Part shown: positions 24,083 through 33,316 of the stretch, piece by piece | Layout: each line of letters opens with the position of its first letter | How positions within the stretch are numbered: the stretch's first letter is position 1 | Assembly (NCBI RefSeq): GCF_900110255.1 | Contig: NZ_FODD01000001.1 | Span: 248,001 to 312,000, forward strand | Length of the DNA stretch: 64,000 bases | DNA from: Actinacidiphila rubida | GTDB taxonomy: Bacteria > Actinomycetota > Actinomycetes > Streptomycetales > Streptomycetaceae | Direction of reading: 5' to 3' | Position numbers and translations under genes: made by a program | The notes under the pieces: generated by a model | The model's input: only the letters and a program-made list of their open reading frames with translations | Database searches by the model: none | What the model was told of the DNA's origin: nothing

Positions 24083-25573
24083 CTAGTCGCCGAGCCAGCC
24101 CGCCAGCTTGCCGCCCCGGCCGACCGCCCGCAGACGGTTCTCCGCGGCGTCGCGTACGGGGTCGGTCGCGACGACGAGCAGCTCGTCGCCGCGTCGCAGC
24201 ACGGTGGTCGGCGACGGCACGAAGCTCGTCCCCTCGCGTACGACGAGGGTGACCGCCGCCCCGGACGGCAGGCGCAGTTCTCCGACCTCCACGCCGTGCA
24301 TACGGGAGGCCTCGGGAATGGCCACGGACAGCAGGTGGCCGCGCAGCCGCTCGAGGGGCGCCGACTCGATGCCGAGGTCCGCGGCGTCCGACCCGTTGCC
24401 TTCGGTCAGGTGCAGTCGCTTCGCCACCCATGGGAGGGTCGGCCCCTGCAGGAGCGTGTAGACGATCACAAGTACGAAGACGATATTGAAGATCTTCCGA
24501 CTGTCGGTCACGCCCGACACCATCGGAATCGTCGCCAGAACGATGGGCACGGCGCCCCGCAGTCCCGCCCAGGACATGAGGGCCTCCTCACGCCACGGGA
24601 CGCGGAACGGCAGCAGTGAGGCGACGACCGAGGCCGGCCGTGCCACCAGGGTCAGGAAAAGTCCGATGATGATCGCGGGAACGATGTCGTCGCCCAGCTC
24701 GTGAGGCGTGACGAGCAACCCCAGCAGGACGAAGAGGCCGATCTGGGCGATCCAACCGAGCCCTTCGGCGAAGCCCCGTGTGGCCGGCCGGTGGGGCAGC
24801 TTGGCATTGCCGAGGATCAGAGAGGCCACGTAGACGGCGAGGAAGCCGGAGCCGTGTCCCGTGGCACCGACGGCGTACGCGGCCACGGCGATCGCCATGA
24901 CGGCGATCGGGTAGAGGCCGGAGGCGGGTAGTGCGACGTGCTTCAGCCCGTACGCGCCGATCCAGCCGACGGCCAGGCCCACCGCGGCGCCGATGGCCAG
25001 TTCCAGGGCGATCTCGCCGATCAGCTGGTACCACTGGTCGACCGGGCCCGCGGTCGAGAAGGCGACCACCAGGATCACCACCGGGGCGTCGTTGAACCCC
25101 GACTCGGCCTCCAGCACCCCGGTCACGCGCTTGGGCAGCGGGACGTTCCTCAGGACGGAGAACACCGCTGCGGCGTCGGTCGACGAGACCACGGCACCGA
25201 TGATCAGTGCCTGCCGCCAGTCGAGGCCCACCAGATAGTGAGCGGCGCCGGCGGTGATGAACACGCTCACCAGGAGGCCCAACGTCGCAAGCACGGCAGC
25301 CGCCGGTACGACTGGCTTGATTTCGTCCCACTTTGTCCCGAGTCCGCCCTCGGCGAGGATCACGACGAGTGCCGCGTAGCCGAGGACCTGGGTGAGTTGG
25401 ACGTTGTCGAAGGTGAAGCCGAAGAGGCCGTCCTGCCCGATGACCACACCGATGCCGAGATAGATCAGAAGGGTGGGCAGGCCGCTGCGTGACGCGAGCC
25501 GCACGGCGACGACGGCAACCAGCAGCACGGCGGTGCCGATCAGCAGAATCTCGTTCAGGTGGTGGACAGTCAG
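24083..25573 (-). CDS. CPA1-family potassium/proton antiporter with TrkA-C domain
   Basis: A 496-residue NhaP2/CvrA-type exchanger. Twelve or so membrane helices include GLPTLLIYLGIGVVIGQDG, LIIGAVVSSTDAAAVFSVL (with the SSTDAAA ion-site motif) and ESGFNDAPVVILV (the ND pair). A cytosolic TrkA-C-like domain covers about the last 90 residues (GVEVGELRLPSGAAVTLVVREG). The first ATG/GTG in frame is GTG 25528, inside the first helix. An in-frame CTG at 25573 has the SD AAAGGA 8 nt upstream and gives the N-terminus (M)TVHHLNEILLIGTAVLL, which completes TM1, so CTG is my preferred start. The role is ion and pH homeostasis. Confidence 0.85.
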   Translation of the reverse strand: MTVHHLNEILLIGTAVLLVAVVAVRLASRSGLPTLLIYLGIGVVIGQDGLFGFTFDNVQLTQVLGYAALVVILAEGGLGTKWDEIKPVVPAAAVLATLGLLVSVFITAGAAHYLVGLDWRQALIIGAVVSSTDAAAVFSVLRNVPLPKRVTGVLEAESGFNDAPVVILVVAFSTAGPVDQWYQLIGEIALELAIGAAVGLAVGWIGAYGLKHVALPASGLYPIAVMAIAVAAYAVGATGHGSGFLAVYVASLILGNAKLPHRPATRGFAEGLGWIAQIGLFVLLGLLVTPHELGDDIVPAIIIGLFLTLVARPASVVASLLPFRVPWREEALMSWAGLRGAVPIVLATIPMVSGVTDSRKIFNIVFVLVIVYTLLQGPTLPWVAKRLHLTEGNGSDAADLGIESAPLERLRGHLLSVAIPEASRMHGVEVGELRLPSGAAVTLVVREGTSFVPSPTTVLRRGDELLVVATDPVRDAAENRLRAVGRGGKLAGWLGD

Positions 25574-25755
25574 GGGCCTGGTCCTTTCAACTTCGTTGCC
25601 TTACCTAACATTTTACCTGCCCTTGACGAAGCCCCGCCCACCGGATGGGTCATCCGGACTCCGTGTCCTGTGCTCAGGGGCCGTGCGCCTATGGTTGCCC
25701 TTGCACCACACGAGCATGAGTTCACCGTTCCGCCCTGCCCCCGCGAAGGACAGCG

Positions 25756-28476
25756 ATGCCCGCACGGAAGAAACCTCGCCGCGTACGCCTCATCCTGATC
25801 GCGTTCGCGCTGCTGCTGGTCGCGGGCATCGGCTACGGGTCGTACTGGAGCGTGAGCACCGTCCGTGCCTCCTTCCCGCAGACCAGTGGATCGCTCAAGC
25901 TCAAGGGGCTCGCCGCGCCCGTCGACGTCAAGCGCGACGGCAACGGCATCCCGCAGATCTACGCCGACAACCCCGACGACCTGTTCATGGCCCAGGGCTA
26001 CGTCCAGGCCCAGGACCGTTTCTACGAGATGGACGTACGCCGCCACCTCACCTCGGGCCGGCTGTCGGAGATGTTCGGCAAGGGGCAGGTCGAGACCGAC
26101 GCGTTCCTGCGGACCCTGAACTGGCATGGCATCGCGCAGCAGGAGTACGACCACCAGCTCGACGCGAAGACGAAGGCGTACCTGCAGGCCTACACCGCGG
26201 GCGTCAACGCGTACCTCGACGACCACAGCGGTTCCGCGCTGTCCGTCGAGTACGCGGCCCTGTCGTTCAGCAACAACTACAAGCCGGAGCCCTGGACGCC
26301 CGTCGACTCGGTCGCCTGGCTCAAGGCGATGGCGTGGGACCTGCGCGGCAACATGCAGGACGAGATAGATCGCTCGCTCATGACCAGCAGGCTGAGTCAG
26401 GCGCAGATCAAGCAGCTGTACCCGGAATACCCATACGACCGTAATGCACCGATTGTCGACGCGGGTTCGGTCAACGCGGTCACCGGCGAATACGAGCAGG
26501 CGGGCTCGAAGGGGCCGATCGCGCTCAACTCCACCGTCAGCAGCCAGCTCGCCGGCATCTCGAAGATCATCGACCAGATGCCCGCGCTCCTCGGTCCGAG
26601 CGGCAGCGGCATCGGCTCCAACTCCTGGGTCGTCTCCGGCGCCTACACGACGACCGGCAAACCGCTGCTGGCCAACGATCCGCACCTCGCGCCGCAGCTT
26701 CCCTCGCTCTGGTACCAGATGGGGCTGCACTGCCGCACGGTGAGCTCCGCGTGCCCGTACGACGTCGCCGGCTACACCTTCTCCGGGATGCCCGGTGTGG
26801 TCATCGGGCACAACCAGGCGATCGCCTGGGGAATGACGAACCTCGGTGCCGACGTCACCGACCTGTACCTGGAGAAGGTCACCGCCAACACGTACTTGTA
26901 CGACGGTAAGCAGATCCCGTTCGTCACCCGCAAGGAGACCATCAAGGTGGCCGGCGGGAAGGATCGTACGATCACCGTCCGGCAGACCAGTGACGGAATG
27001 CCGCTGATCTCCGACCGCGACGACGAACTCAGGACCGTCGGGGACGTCGCACCCGTCACCGACCCCCCGGGCGGCGTCAACAGCGGCTTCGCGGTCGCCC
27101 TGAAGTGGACCGCGCTCGCCCCCTCGAAGACGATGGACGCCGTCTTCGAACTGGACCGGGCGACCGACTTCACCCAGTTCCGCAGCGCCGCATCCGACTT
27201 CGCGGTCCCGTCGCAGAACCTCATCTACGCCGACACCAAGGGCAACATCGGCTACCAGGCCCCCGGCCAGGTCCCGATCCGCCCCGCCGGTGACACCGGT
27301 GCATGGCCGCAGCCCGGCTGGGAGCGCCAATACGCATGGACGGGCCAGTACATCCCGTTCAAGTCCATGCCGTACGAGTACAACCCGCCGCGCGGATACA
27401 TCGTCACGGCGAACCAGGCCGTCGTCGACCAGAGCAAGTACCCCTACCTGCTGACCAGCGACTGGGGATACGGCACCCGGAGTCAGCGGATCAACTCCCT
27501 GATCGCGTCGAAGATCAAGGACGGCGGGAAGATCTCCATGGACGACATGCAGTCCATGCAGAACGACTCCAGCAGCGACATCGCCAAGCTCCTCGTCCCG
27601 GCACTGACGAAGATCAGCATCAGCAACGACAAGGGCGACTACGTCCGCGAAGCACAGCAGCTGCTCGTCGGATGGGACTACAACCAGGATTCCGACTCGG
27701 CGGCGGCCGCCTACTTCAACGCGGTGTGGCGCAACGTCCTCAAGCTCGCGTTCGGCAACAAGCTGCCCAAGGAACTGCGTCCCGAGGGGCAGTGCCTGCG
27801 GGTGCCGCCGGCCGGGCAGACGGGACCGGTCGACAACCTCGACGGTGCGCCCAAGACCATAGAGGAGTGCGGCGACCGTGCCGCCGACCAGGCGCAGCCC
27901 GACGGCGGCGACCGGTGGTTCGAGGTCGTGCGTGACATCTGGAACCAGCCGAACAACCCGTGGTGGACGATGTCGACCACCGCCTTCTTCGGCGTGGACA
28001 CCAACAAGGCCCACCACAGCACCCGCGACCAGCTGCTCGAGCAGGCCATGAAGGACGCCCGCTACGAGCTGACCGCCAAGCTCGGCAAGGACATCAACAC
28101 CTGGAGCTGGGGTCGCCTGCACAAGCTGGACCTCAAGAACCAGACGCTGGGAACCAAGGGCCCGGGTGTCATCAAGTGGATGCTCAACCGCGGCCCGTGG
28201 CAGCTCAGCGGCGGCGAGGCGGCGGTCGACGCCACCGGCTGGAACGCGGCGGGCGGGTACGACGTCGTCTGGGTGCCGTCGATGCGGATGATCGTCAACC
28301 TGCAGGACTTCGACAAGTCCCGCTGGATCAATCTCACCGGTGCGTCAGGCCACGCCTACAACGACCACTACACCGACCAGACCAGCCTGTGGGCCGACGG
28401 GAAGCTGCTGCCCTGGTACTTCTCGGACAGCCGTGTCGACCAGGCCTCCAAGGCGAAGATGGCGCTGACCCCGTGA
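25756..28476 (+). CDS. Penicillin-acylase-family N-terminal nucleophile hydrolase
   Basis: A 906-residue, probably exported, self-processing amidase. Residues 12-33 form an uncleaved or signal-type helix (LILIAFALLLVAGIGYGSYW). The alpha-chain holds NPDDLFMAQGYVQAQDRFYEMD. Autoproteolysis would occur before S288 in GIGSNSWVVSG, freeing the catalytic Ser of the beta chain; NDPHLAPQLPSLWYQMGL is the next conserved block. Family members hydrolyse penicillins, acyl-homoserine lactones or lipopeptides (quorum quenching); the substrate cannot be assigned. The 82-residue segment near 700-780 with two Cys is typical of actinobacterial forms. It is monocistronic with a strong terminator. Confidence 0.92.
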   Translation: MPARKKPRRVRLILIAFALLLVAGIGYGSYWSVSTVRASFPQTSGSLKLKGLAAPVDVKRDGNGIPQIYADNPDDLFMAQGYVQAQDRFYEMDVRRHLTSGRLSEMFGKGQVETDAFLRTLNWHGIAQQEYDHQLDAKTKAYLQAYTAGVNAYLDDHSGSALSVEYAALSFSNNYKPEPWTPVDSVAWLKAMAWDLRGNMQDEIDRSLMTSRLSQAQIKQLYPEYPYDRNAPIVDAGSVNAVTGEYEQAGSKGPIALNSTVSSQLAGISKIIDQMPALLGPSGSGIGSNSWVVSGAYTTTGKPLLANDPHLAPQLPSLWYQMGLHCRTVSSACPYDVAGYTFSGMPGVVIGHNQAIAWGMTNLGADVTDLYLEKVTANTYLYDGKQIPFVTRKETIKVAGGKDRTITVRQTSDGMPLISDRDDELRTVGDVAPVTDPPGGVNSGFAVALKWTALAPSKTMDAVFELDRATDFTQFRSAASDFAVPSQNLIYADTKGNIGYQAPGQVPIRPAGDTGAWPQPGWERQYAWTGQYIPFKSMPYEYNPPRGYIVTANQAVVDQSKYPYLLTSDWGYGTRSQRINSLIASKIKDGGKISMDDMQSMQNDSSSDIAKLLVPALTKISISNDKGDYVREAQQLLVGWDYNQDSDSAAAAYFNAVWRNVLKLAFGNKLPKELRPEGQCLRVPPAGQTGPVDNLDGAPKTIEECGDRAADQAQPDGGDRWFEVVRDIWNQPNNPWWTMSTTAFFGVDTNKAHHSTRDQLLEQAMKDARYELTAKLGKDINTWSWGRLHKLDLKNQTLGTKGPGVIKWMLNRGPWQLSGGEAAVDATGWNAAGGYDVVWVPSMRMIVNLQDFDKSRWINLTGASGHAYNDHYTDQTSLWADGKLLPWYFSDSRVDQASKAKMALTP

Positions 28477-28500
28477 TCAGCTGATCAGCTGGTCGACAAG

Positions 28501-28540
28501 GCCGATGGCCGGATCGTTCGCCGATCCGGCCATCGGCTTT
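28501..28540. terminator. Bidirectional terminator after penicillin acylase gene
   Basis: GCCGATGGCCGGATCG (28501-28516) and CGATCCGGCCATCGGC (28522-28537) form a perfect 16-bp stem with a 5-nt loop, flanked by AAG and TTT. It ends two convergent genes. Just before it lies a doubled TGATCAGC. Confidence 0.9.
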
Positions 28541-28544
28541 CGTC

Positions 28545-29147
28545 TCACCGTGCGAAGTGATGGACGCCGACCGGTGTGATCACCGCATCCACGAGATGAT
28601 CGTGTGCCTCGCGGGGGACGGACTCCACCACTTCGTTCGCGTAGAGAAGGACGACGAGAGCGGGACTCTTCCCGGCGGCCTCCAGGCGCGCGAGGACGCG
28701 GTCGTACGATCCGCCGCCGCGACCCAGCCGCACACCACTTCTGTCCACCGCGAGTCCCGGCAGCAGCAGGGCCTCCGCTTCGGTGACGGCCTGCGGTCCC
28801 AGACGGTCACCGGTCGGCTCCAGCAGCCCGCGTTCGGTACGCCGCAGCGCGTCGGGCCCGTCGTACCGCGCCCAGTCCAGGTCGTTGTCGGGCAGCAGGA
28901 CCGGCAGCAGGACACGCCGGCCGGCGACCCGCAGGGACTCGATCAGCCCATGGGTGCCGGGTTCCGATCCCATCGACACGTAGGCCGCGACCGTATGCGC
29001 TCTTGCCAGTTCCGGCAGGTCCCGTACTCTGCTTTCCAGTGCGGTCCCGGCCAGGTCACGCGCGTCGGCGGACAGCCCGCGCCTGACTCTGAGGAGTTCC
29101 GACCGCAGTGCCGCCTTGAGTGCTCGCGGGTCACGCATACCATCCAC
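28545..29147 (-). CDS. 5-formyltetrahydrofolate cyclo-ligase
   Basis: A roughly 200-residue ATP-dependent enzyme that converts 5-formyl-THF to 5,10-methenyl-THF. The conserved C-terminal block LLLPGLAVDRSGVRLGRGGGSYDRVLARL contains the ATP-binding LGRGGGSYDR. KAALRSELLRVRRGL is the usual N-terminal helix. Candidate starts are GTG 29156, GTG 29147 and ATG 29138; 29147 has GGTGA 5 nt upstream and is preferred. It is divergent from galU, an arrangement conserved in actinobacteria including M. tuberculosis (Rv0992c/Rv0993). Confidence 0.92.
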   Translation of the reverse strand: MDGMRDPRALKAALRSELLRVRRGLSADARDLAGTALESRVRDLPELARAHTVAAYVSMGSEPGTHGLIESLRVAGRRVLLPVLLPDNDLDWARYDGPDALRRTERGLLEPTGDRLGPQAVTEAEALLLPGLAVDRSGVRLGRGGGSYDRVLARLEAAGKSPALVVLLYANEVVESVPREAHDHLVDAVITPVGVHHFAR

Positions 29148-29219
29148 AACCGTCACCTATTAGCCAGCATCCATCGAATATTCATCTTCCGCATATACAG
29201 GGTCGCTACAGTGCCTGCC

Positions 29220-30128
29220 ATGACGCACTCACGGCCCCGGATCAGCAAGGCTGTCATCCCCGCAGCGGGCCTCGGAACCCGGTTCCTGCCCGCCACGAAG
29301 GCGACGCCCAAGGAGATGCTGCCGGTGGTGGACAAACCGGCGATCCAGTACGTCGTGGAAGAGGCCGTCTCGGCCGGACTGTCCGATGTGCTGATGATCA
29401 CAGGTCGCAACAAGCGTCCCCTCGAGGACCACTTCGACCGCAACTACGAGTTGGAGGAGGCGCTCACTCGCAAGGGTGACGCCTCCCGTCTGGCGCGCGT
29501 CCGCGAGTCCAGCGACCTCGCCACGATGCACTACGTCCGCCAGGGCGACCCCAAGGGCCTCGGCCACGCCGTGCTGTGTGCCGAGCCGCACGTCAGCGAC
29601 CAGCCGTTCGCGGTCCTGCTCGGCGACGACCTCATCGACCCGCGCGACCCCCTGCTGTCCCGGATGATCGAGATCCAGGAGCGGCACGGCGGCAGCGTGG
29701 TGGCACTGATGAAGGTCGAACCGGAGCAGATCCACCTCTATGGTTCCGCGGCCATAGTTCCCACAGGTGACGACGACGTCGTGCAGGTCACGGACCTGGT
29801 GGAGAAGCCCGAGGCGAGCCAGGCGCCGTCGACGTACGCCATCATCGGCCGCTACGTGCTCGACCCGTCGGTGTTCGAGGTGCTGAAGAAGACCGGGCCG
29901 GGCCGGGGCGGCGAGATCCAGCTGACCGACGCCCTGCGCGAACTCGCCCAGCACACCGAAATCGGCGGCCCCGTGCACGGCGTGGTCTTCACCGGCCGCC
30001 GCTACGACACCGGCGACCGAGGCGACTACCTGCGTGCGATTGTCCGACTGGCATGCGAACGTGAGGACCTGGGTCCCGATTTCCGGACCTGGCTGCGTTC
30101 GTACGTCAATGAGGAGTTGCCCGAGTGA
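29220..30128 (+). CDS. galU: UTP--glucose-1-phosphate uridylyltransferase
   Basis: A 302-residue nucleotidyltransferase that makes UDP-glucose for cell-wall and storage sugars. KAVIPAAGLGTRFLPATKATPKEMLPVVDKP is the UTP-binding N-terminus (GLGTRFLPATK with the catalytic Lys in PKEM). FAVLLGDDLI is the metal-binding Asp pair and LVEKPEASQAPS is the sugar-binding segment. The ATG at 29220 has no SD. TACAGT lies ~7 bp upstream, so a leaderless mRNA is likely. It overlaps moeA by 4 bp (GTGA). Confidence 0.95.
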   Translation: MTHSRPRISKAVIPAAGLGTRFLPATKATPKEMLPVVDKPAIQYVVEEAVSAGLSDVLMITGRNKRPLEDHFDRNYELEEALTRKGDASRLARVRESSDLATMHYVRQGDPKGLGHAVLCAEPHVSDQPFAVLLGDDLIDPRDPLLSRMIEIQERHGGSVVALMKVEPEQIHLYGSAAIVPTGDDDVVQVTDLVEKPEASQAPSTYAIIGRYVLDPSVFEVLKKTGPGRGGEIQLTDALRELAQHTEIGGPVHGVVFTGRRYDTGDRGDYLRAIVRLACEREDLGPDFRTWLRSYVNEELPE

Positions 30129-31447
30129 GTCACGGCGCCGACCGCGTGTGGTCCGTCTCCGAACATCTGGAAAGCATCCTGGCCCAGCTCAAGCCACTCG
30201 ACCCGATCGAGCTGCAACTGCTGGACGCCCAGGGGTGCGTACTGGTCGAGGACGTGACGGTGCCGGTGGCGCTGCCACCCTTCGCGAACAGCTCCATGGA
30301 CGGGTACGCGGTGCGCGTCGCCGACGTCCAGGCCGCCACCGCCGAACACCCCGCGGTGCTCGACGTGATCGGCGACGTCGCCGCGGGAACTGGTGACCTC
30401 CCCACCGTGGGCCCCGGGCAGGCCGCCCGCATCATGACCGGTGCCGCGATGCCACCGGGGGCCGAAGCCGTCGTACCCGTCGAGTGGACCGACGGCGGCA
30501 CGGGCGGCGGACCCGCCACCGCCATGTCCGCGCACAGCGTGGATCCGACGGGTGCCGGCGGTGAGGTGCGCGTGCACCGGCCCGCACACAGCGGGCAGTT
30601 CGTTCGCGACCGCGGAAGCGACGTCGCCGCCGGGGAACTGGCGCTGCCCGCGGGCACCGTGCTCGGCGCGCCGCAGATCGGACTGCTCGCGGCGATCGGG
30701 CGGGGGACGGTCACCGTCCGGCCCCGGCCGCGGGTGGTGGTGCTGTCGACGGGAAGCGAACTGGTCCAGCCCGGCGAACCGCTGGGCCCCGGTCGCATCC
30801 ACGACTCCAACAGCTTCGCGCTCACGGCCGCCGCGCGCGCCGCGGGTGCCATCGCGTACCGGGTCGGCGCGGTCACCGACGAGGTCGAGACGCTGCGCGC
30901 CACCATCGAGGACCAGCTCATCCGCGCCGACATCATCGTCACGAGCGGCGGCGTCAGCGTCGGCGCCTACGACGTGGTGAAGGAGGCGCTGTCGTCGATC
31001 GGCGACTCCTTCGGCGGCGAGGGTGACGGGACGCTCGGCCATGTGGAGTTCCGCAAACTCGCGATGCAGCCGGGCAAGCCGCAGGGCTTCGGCCGCATCG
31101 GCCCCGACCGGACGCCGCTGCTCGCACTGCCGGGGAACCCGGTCAGCGCCTACGTGTCGTTCGAGCTGTTCGTACGACCGGCGATCCGCACGCTGATGGG
31201 GGCACCGTCGGTTCATCGGGAAGTCGTACGCGCCGTGTGCGTGGCGGAGATCGACAGATCACCCGAAGGACGGCGGCAGTTTCTGCGTGGACGATACGAC
31301 CGTAGGACCGCGACGGTCACTCCTGTGGGTGGCGCCGGATCCCACCTGGTCAAAGCCATGGCCCACGCCGACTGCCTGATTGTCGTACCCGAAGCCGCCA
31401 CGTCCGTCTCCGCCGGTGGGGAAGTCGACGTCGTCCTGCTGGACTAG
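30125..31447 (+). CDS. moeA: Molybdopterin molybdotransferase MoeA / gephyrin-like protein Glp
   Basis: A 440-residue MoeA/gephyrin E-domain protein. [63 protein letters not shown] and [18 protein letters not shown] are the canonical blocks. MoeA inserts Mo into adenylated molybdopterin. In Corynebacterium the orthologue beside rimJ and glpR, named Glp, binds FtsZ and the membrane protein GlpR; the same neighbours are present here (sepX/glpR at 33317). The protein may therefore act in Moco synthesis, in division, or both; sequence alone does not decide. The GTG start overlaps the galU stop. Confidence 0.93.
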   Translation: MSHGADRVWSVSEHLESILAQLKPLDPIELQLLDAQGCVLVEDVTVPVALPPFANSSMDGYAVRVADVQAATAEHPAVLDVIGDVAAGTGDLPTVGPGQAARIMTGAAMPPGAEAVVPVEWTDGGTGGGPATAMSAHSVDPTGAGGEVRVHRPAHSGQFVRDRGSDVAAGELALPAGTVLGAPQIGLLAAIGRGTVTVRPRPRVVVLSTGSELVQPGEPLGPGRIHDSNSFALTAAARAAGAIAYRVGAVTDEVETLRATIEDQLIRADIIVTSGGVSVGAYDVVKEALSSIGDSFGGEGDGTLGHVEFRKLAMQPGKPQGFGRIGPDRTPLLALPGNPVSAYVSFELFVRPAIRTLMGAPSVHREVVRAVCVAEIDRSPEGRRQFLRGRYDRRTATVTPVGGAGSHLVKAMAHADCLIVVPEAATSVSAGGEVDVVLLD

Positions 31448-31545
31448 TGCCGAGCGGACGCAAACACGGGACGGTATGGGCCCCCGGCCCGACGGCGACT
31501 CCGTGCCGGTACGGTGTCTGCCCAAGAGACCGTCACGGGAGAACG

Positions 31546-32028
31546 ATGAGCAGCGGCCAGCACCACCTCACCCATATCGACGAGGCCGGAGCGGCCCGCA
31601 TGGTCGACGTCTCGGGCAAGGACGTCACCGCGCGCACGGCCCGCGCCAGCGGCCGCGTTCTCGTCGCGCCCCGCGTCGTCGAACTCCTCCGAGGTGACGG
31701 TCTTCCCAAGGGCGACGCCCTGGCCACCGCACGGATCGCCGGCATCCTCGGCGCCAAGCGGACGCCGGAGCTCATCCCGTTGTGCCACCCGCTGGACGTC
31801 TCCGGTGTCACCGTCGACCTGGCCGTCGCCGACGACGCGGTGGAGATCAGCGCGACGGTGAAGACGACGGGCCGCACCGGCGTCGAGATGGAGGCGCTCA
31901 CCGCGGTGAGCGTCGCGGCCCTGACCGTCGTCGACATGGTGAAGGCCGTTGACAAGGCGGCGGTCATCACCGACGTCAGGGTCGAGGAGAAGTCCGGTGG
32001 CAAGTCCGGCGACTGGCGCCGGCCGTGA
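31546..32028 (+). CDS. moaC: Cyclic pyranopterin monophosphate synthase
   Basis: A 160-residue Moa[49 protein letters not shown] and [27 protein letters not shown] are the conserved segments, the last carrying the catalytic Lys region. Together with MoaA it forms cyclic pyranopterin monophosphate, the first Moco intermediate. ATG 31546 has the SD GGGAGA. It is 98 bp after moeA and overlaps mogA by 4 bp (GTGA). MoaA is not in the window. Confidence 0.95.
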   Translation: MSSGQHHLTHIDEAGAARMVDVSGKDVTARTARASGRVLVAPRVVELLRGDGLPKGDALATARIAGILGAKRTPELIPLCHPLDVSGVTVDLAVADDAVEISATVKTTGRTGVEMEALTAVSVAALTVVDMVKAVDKAAVITDVRVEEKSGGKSGDWRRP

Positions 32029-32582
32029 CCGCCCCTGCGTCGCACCGCTCGCTGCGGGCGCTGGCGGTCACCGCGTCCAACCGGGCCGCCGCGGGAGTGT
32101 ACGAGGACCGTGGCGGGCCGCTAATCGTCGACACCCTGACGGGTCTCGGCTTCGACGTCGACGGCCCTCGCGTCGTGCCGGACGGCGAGCCGGTGGGTGA
32201 GGTACTGCGCGAGGCGGTCGCCTCCGGATACGACCTGGTGGTCACCACGGGCGGCACGGGGATCTCGCCGACCGACCGCACACCTGAGGTCACCCGTGCG
32301 GTCCTCGACTACGAGGTGCCGGGCATCGCGGAGGCGATCCGCGCCGCCGGCCGCGCGAAAGTCGCCACGGCGGTGCTCTCCCGTGGCGTGGCGGGGGTCA
32401 GCGGACGCACCCTTGTGGTGAACCTCCCCGGTTCCACCGGCGGGGTGAAGGACGGCCTGGCCGTGCTCGCTCCGCTTGTCGTACATGCCGTCGATCAGAT
32501 CCACGGCGGCGATCACCCGAATGTCCACGCGGATGACCATCTGAATGATCATCCGGATTCCGCTCCTGGGAGACCGAGCTGA
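32025..32582 (+). CDS. MogA/MoaB-family molybdopterin adenylyltransferase with His-rich tail
   Basis: A 185-residue protein of the MPT-binding fold. [15 protein letters not shown] is the signature loop and [20 protein letters not shown] the second conserved block. It activates molybdopterin with ATP before MoeA inserts molybdenum. The C-terminus is unusual: [19 protein letters not shown] carries six histidines and many aspartates within 19 residues, which could bind a metal. The start GTG overlaps the moaC stop, and its TGA overlaps the probable CTG start of the acetyltransferase gene. Confidence 0.92.
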   Translation: MTAPASHRSLRALAVTASNRAAAGVYEDRGGPLIVDTLTGLGFDVDGPRVVPDGEPVGEVLREAVASGYDLVVTTGGTGISPTDRTPEVTRAVLDYEVPGIAEAIRAAGRAKVATAVLSRGVAGVSGRTLVVNLPGSTGGVKDGLAVLAPLVVHAVDQIHGGDHPNVHADDHLNDHPDSAPGRPS

Positions 32583-33199
32583 ACGGGTCCTGGCCGGCCG
32601 AACTGGTGGACGGTGACGTCACCCTCCGCCCGATCCGGATGCGCGACCAACGCGCCTGGCGCGAGGTCAACCGCCGCAACCGCGACTGGCTGCGGCCGTG
32701 GGAGGCGACCGTGCCGCCCGCGCCGCCCGGCCATGTCGCGCAGCGGCCGACGTACCGCCAGATGGTGCGCCATCTGCGCAGCGAGGCCCACGCGGGGCGC
32801 ATGCTGCCCTTCGTCATCGAGTACCAGGGCCGGCTCGCCGGTCAACTCACCGTCGCGGGAATCACCTGGGGCTCGATGTGCTCGGCGCACATCGGCTACT
32901 GGGTGGACGAGGCGGTGGCCGGGCGCGGGGTGATGCCGACGTCGGTGGCGCTGGCCGTCGACCACTGCTTCCGGCGCGTCGGCCTTCACCGGATCGAGGT
33001 CTGCATTCGCCCGGAGAACGGGCCGAGCCGGCGTGTGGCCGAAAAACTCGGCTTCCGCGAGGAGGGCCTGCGGCCGCGCTATCTCCATATCGACGGCGGC
33101 TGGCGCGACCATCTCGTGTATGCCCTGACCGCGGAGGAAGTGCCGGACGGCCTCCTCCACCGCTGGAGGCAGGCAAGGCCCGGAACCGCACGTAAATAA
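32579..33199 (+). CDS. RimJ-like GNAT acetyltransferase
   Basis: A 206-residue GNAT of the RimJ/RimL type. DVTLRPIRMRDQRAWREVNRRNRDWLRPWE opens the domain, GYWVDEAVAGRGVMPTSVALAVDHCF is the acetyl-CoA loop, and LHRIEVCIRPENGPSRRVAEKLGFREEG the C-terminal core. Such enzymes acetylate protein N-termini, classically ribosomal proteins. The first ATG/GTG is GTG 32606 without SD. An in-frame CTG at 32579 has GGGAG 6 nt upstream and a CTGA overlap with the previous stop, so I start there. The gene lies between mogA and sepX, as rimJ lies between moeA1 and Rv0996 in M. tuberculosis. Confidence 0.88.
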   Translation: MNGSWPAELVDGDVTLRPIRMRDQRAWREVNRRNRDWLRPWEATVPPAPPGHVAQRPTYRQMVRHLRSEAHAGRMLPFVIEYQGRLAGQLTVAGITWGSMCSAHIGYWVDEAVAGRGVMPTSVALAVDHCFRRVGLHRIEVCIRPENGPSRRVAEKLGFREEGLRPRYLHIDGGWRDHLVYALTAEEVPDGLLHRWRQARPGTARK

Positions 33200-33316
33200 A
33201 ACGATTGTTCGAAATAGAAGTCAATCGCAAAAAAATCTCGGCCTATCAGCCAGATCGTGCGACACACCGGGCCAAATTGCGTATGGCGTGTCTCGATCAC
33301 CCCTACCGTGTAGCCC
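33200..33316. promoter_or_regulatory. AT-rich leader region of sepX
   Basis: The first 40 bp (33195-33235) are strikingly A/T-rich for this genome. GACAC (33261-33265) and its complement GTGTC (33288-33292) face each other 27 bp apart. GACAC is the core bound by the sporulation regulator WhiA. TACCGT/TAGCCC just before the GTG could be a -10, which would leave little or no leader. Confidence 0.4.

Noticed and set aside
25590..25620. DmdR/DtxR iron box upstream of the antiporter
   Set aside because: The minus strand reads TTAGGTAAGGC, but the second half does not match; about 11 of 19 positions fit, too few.
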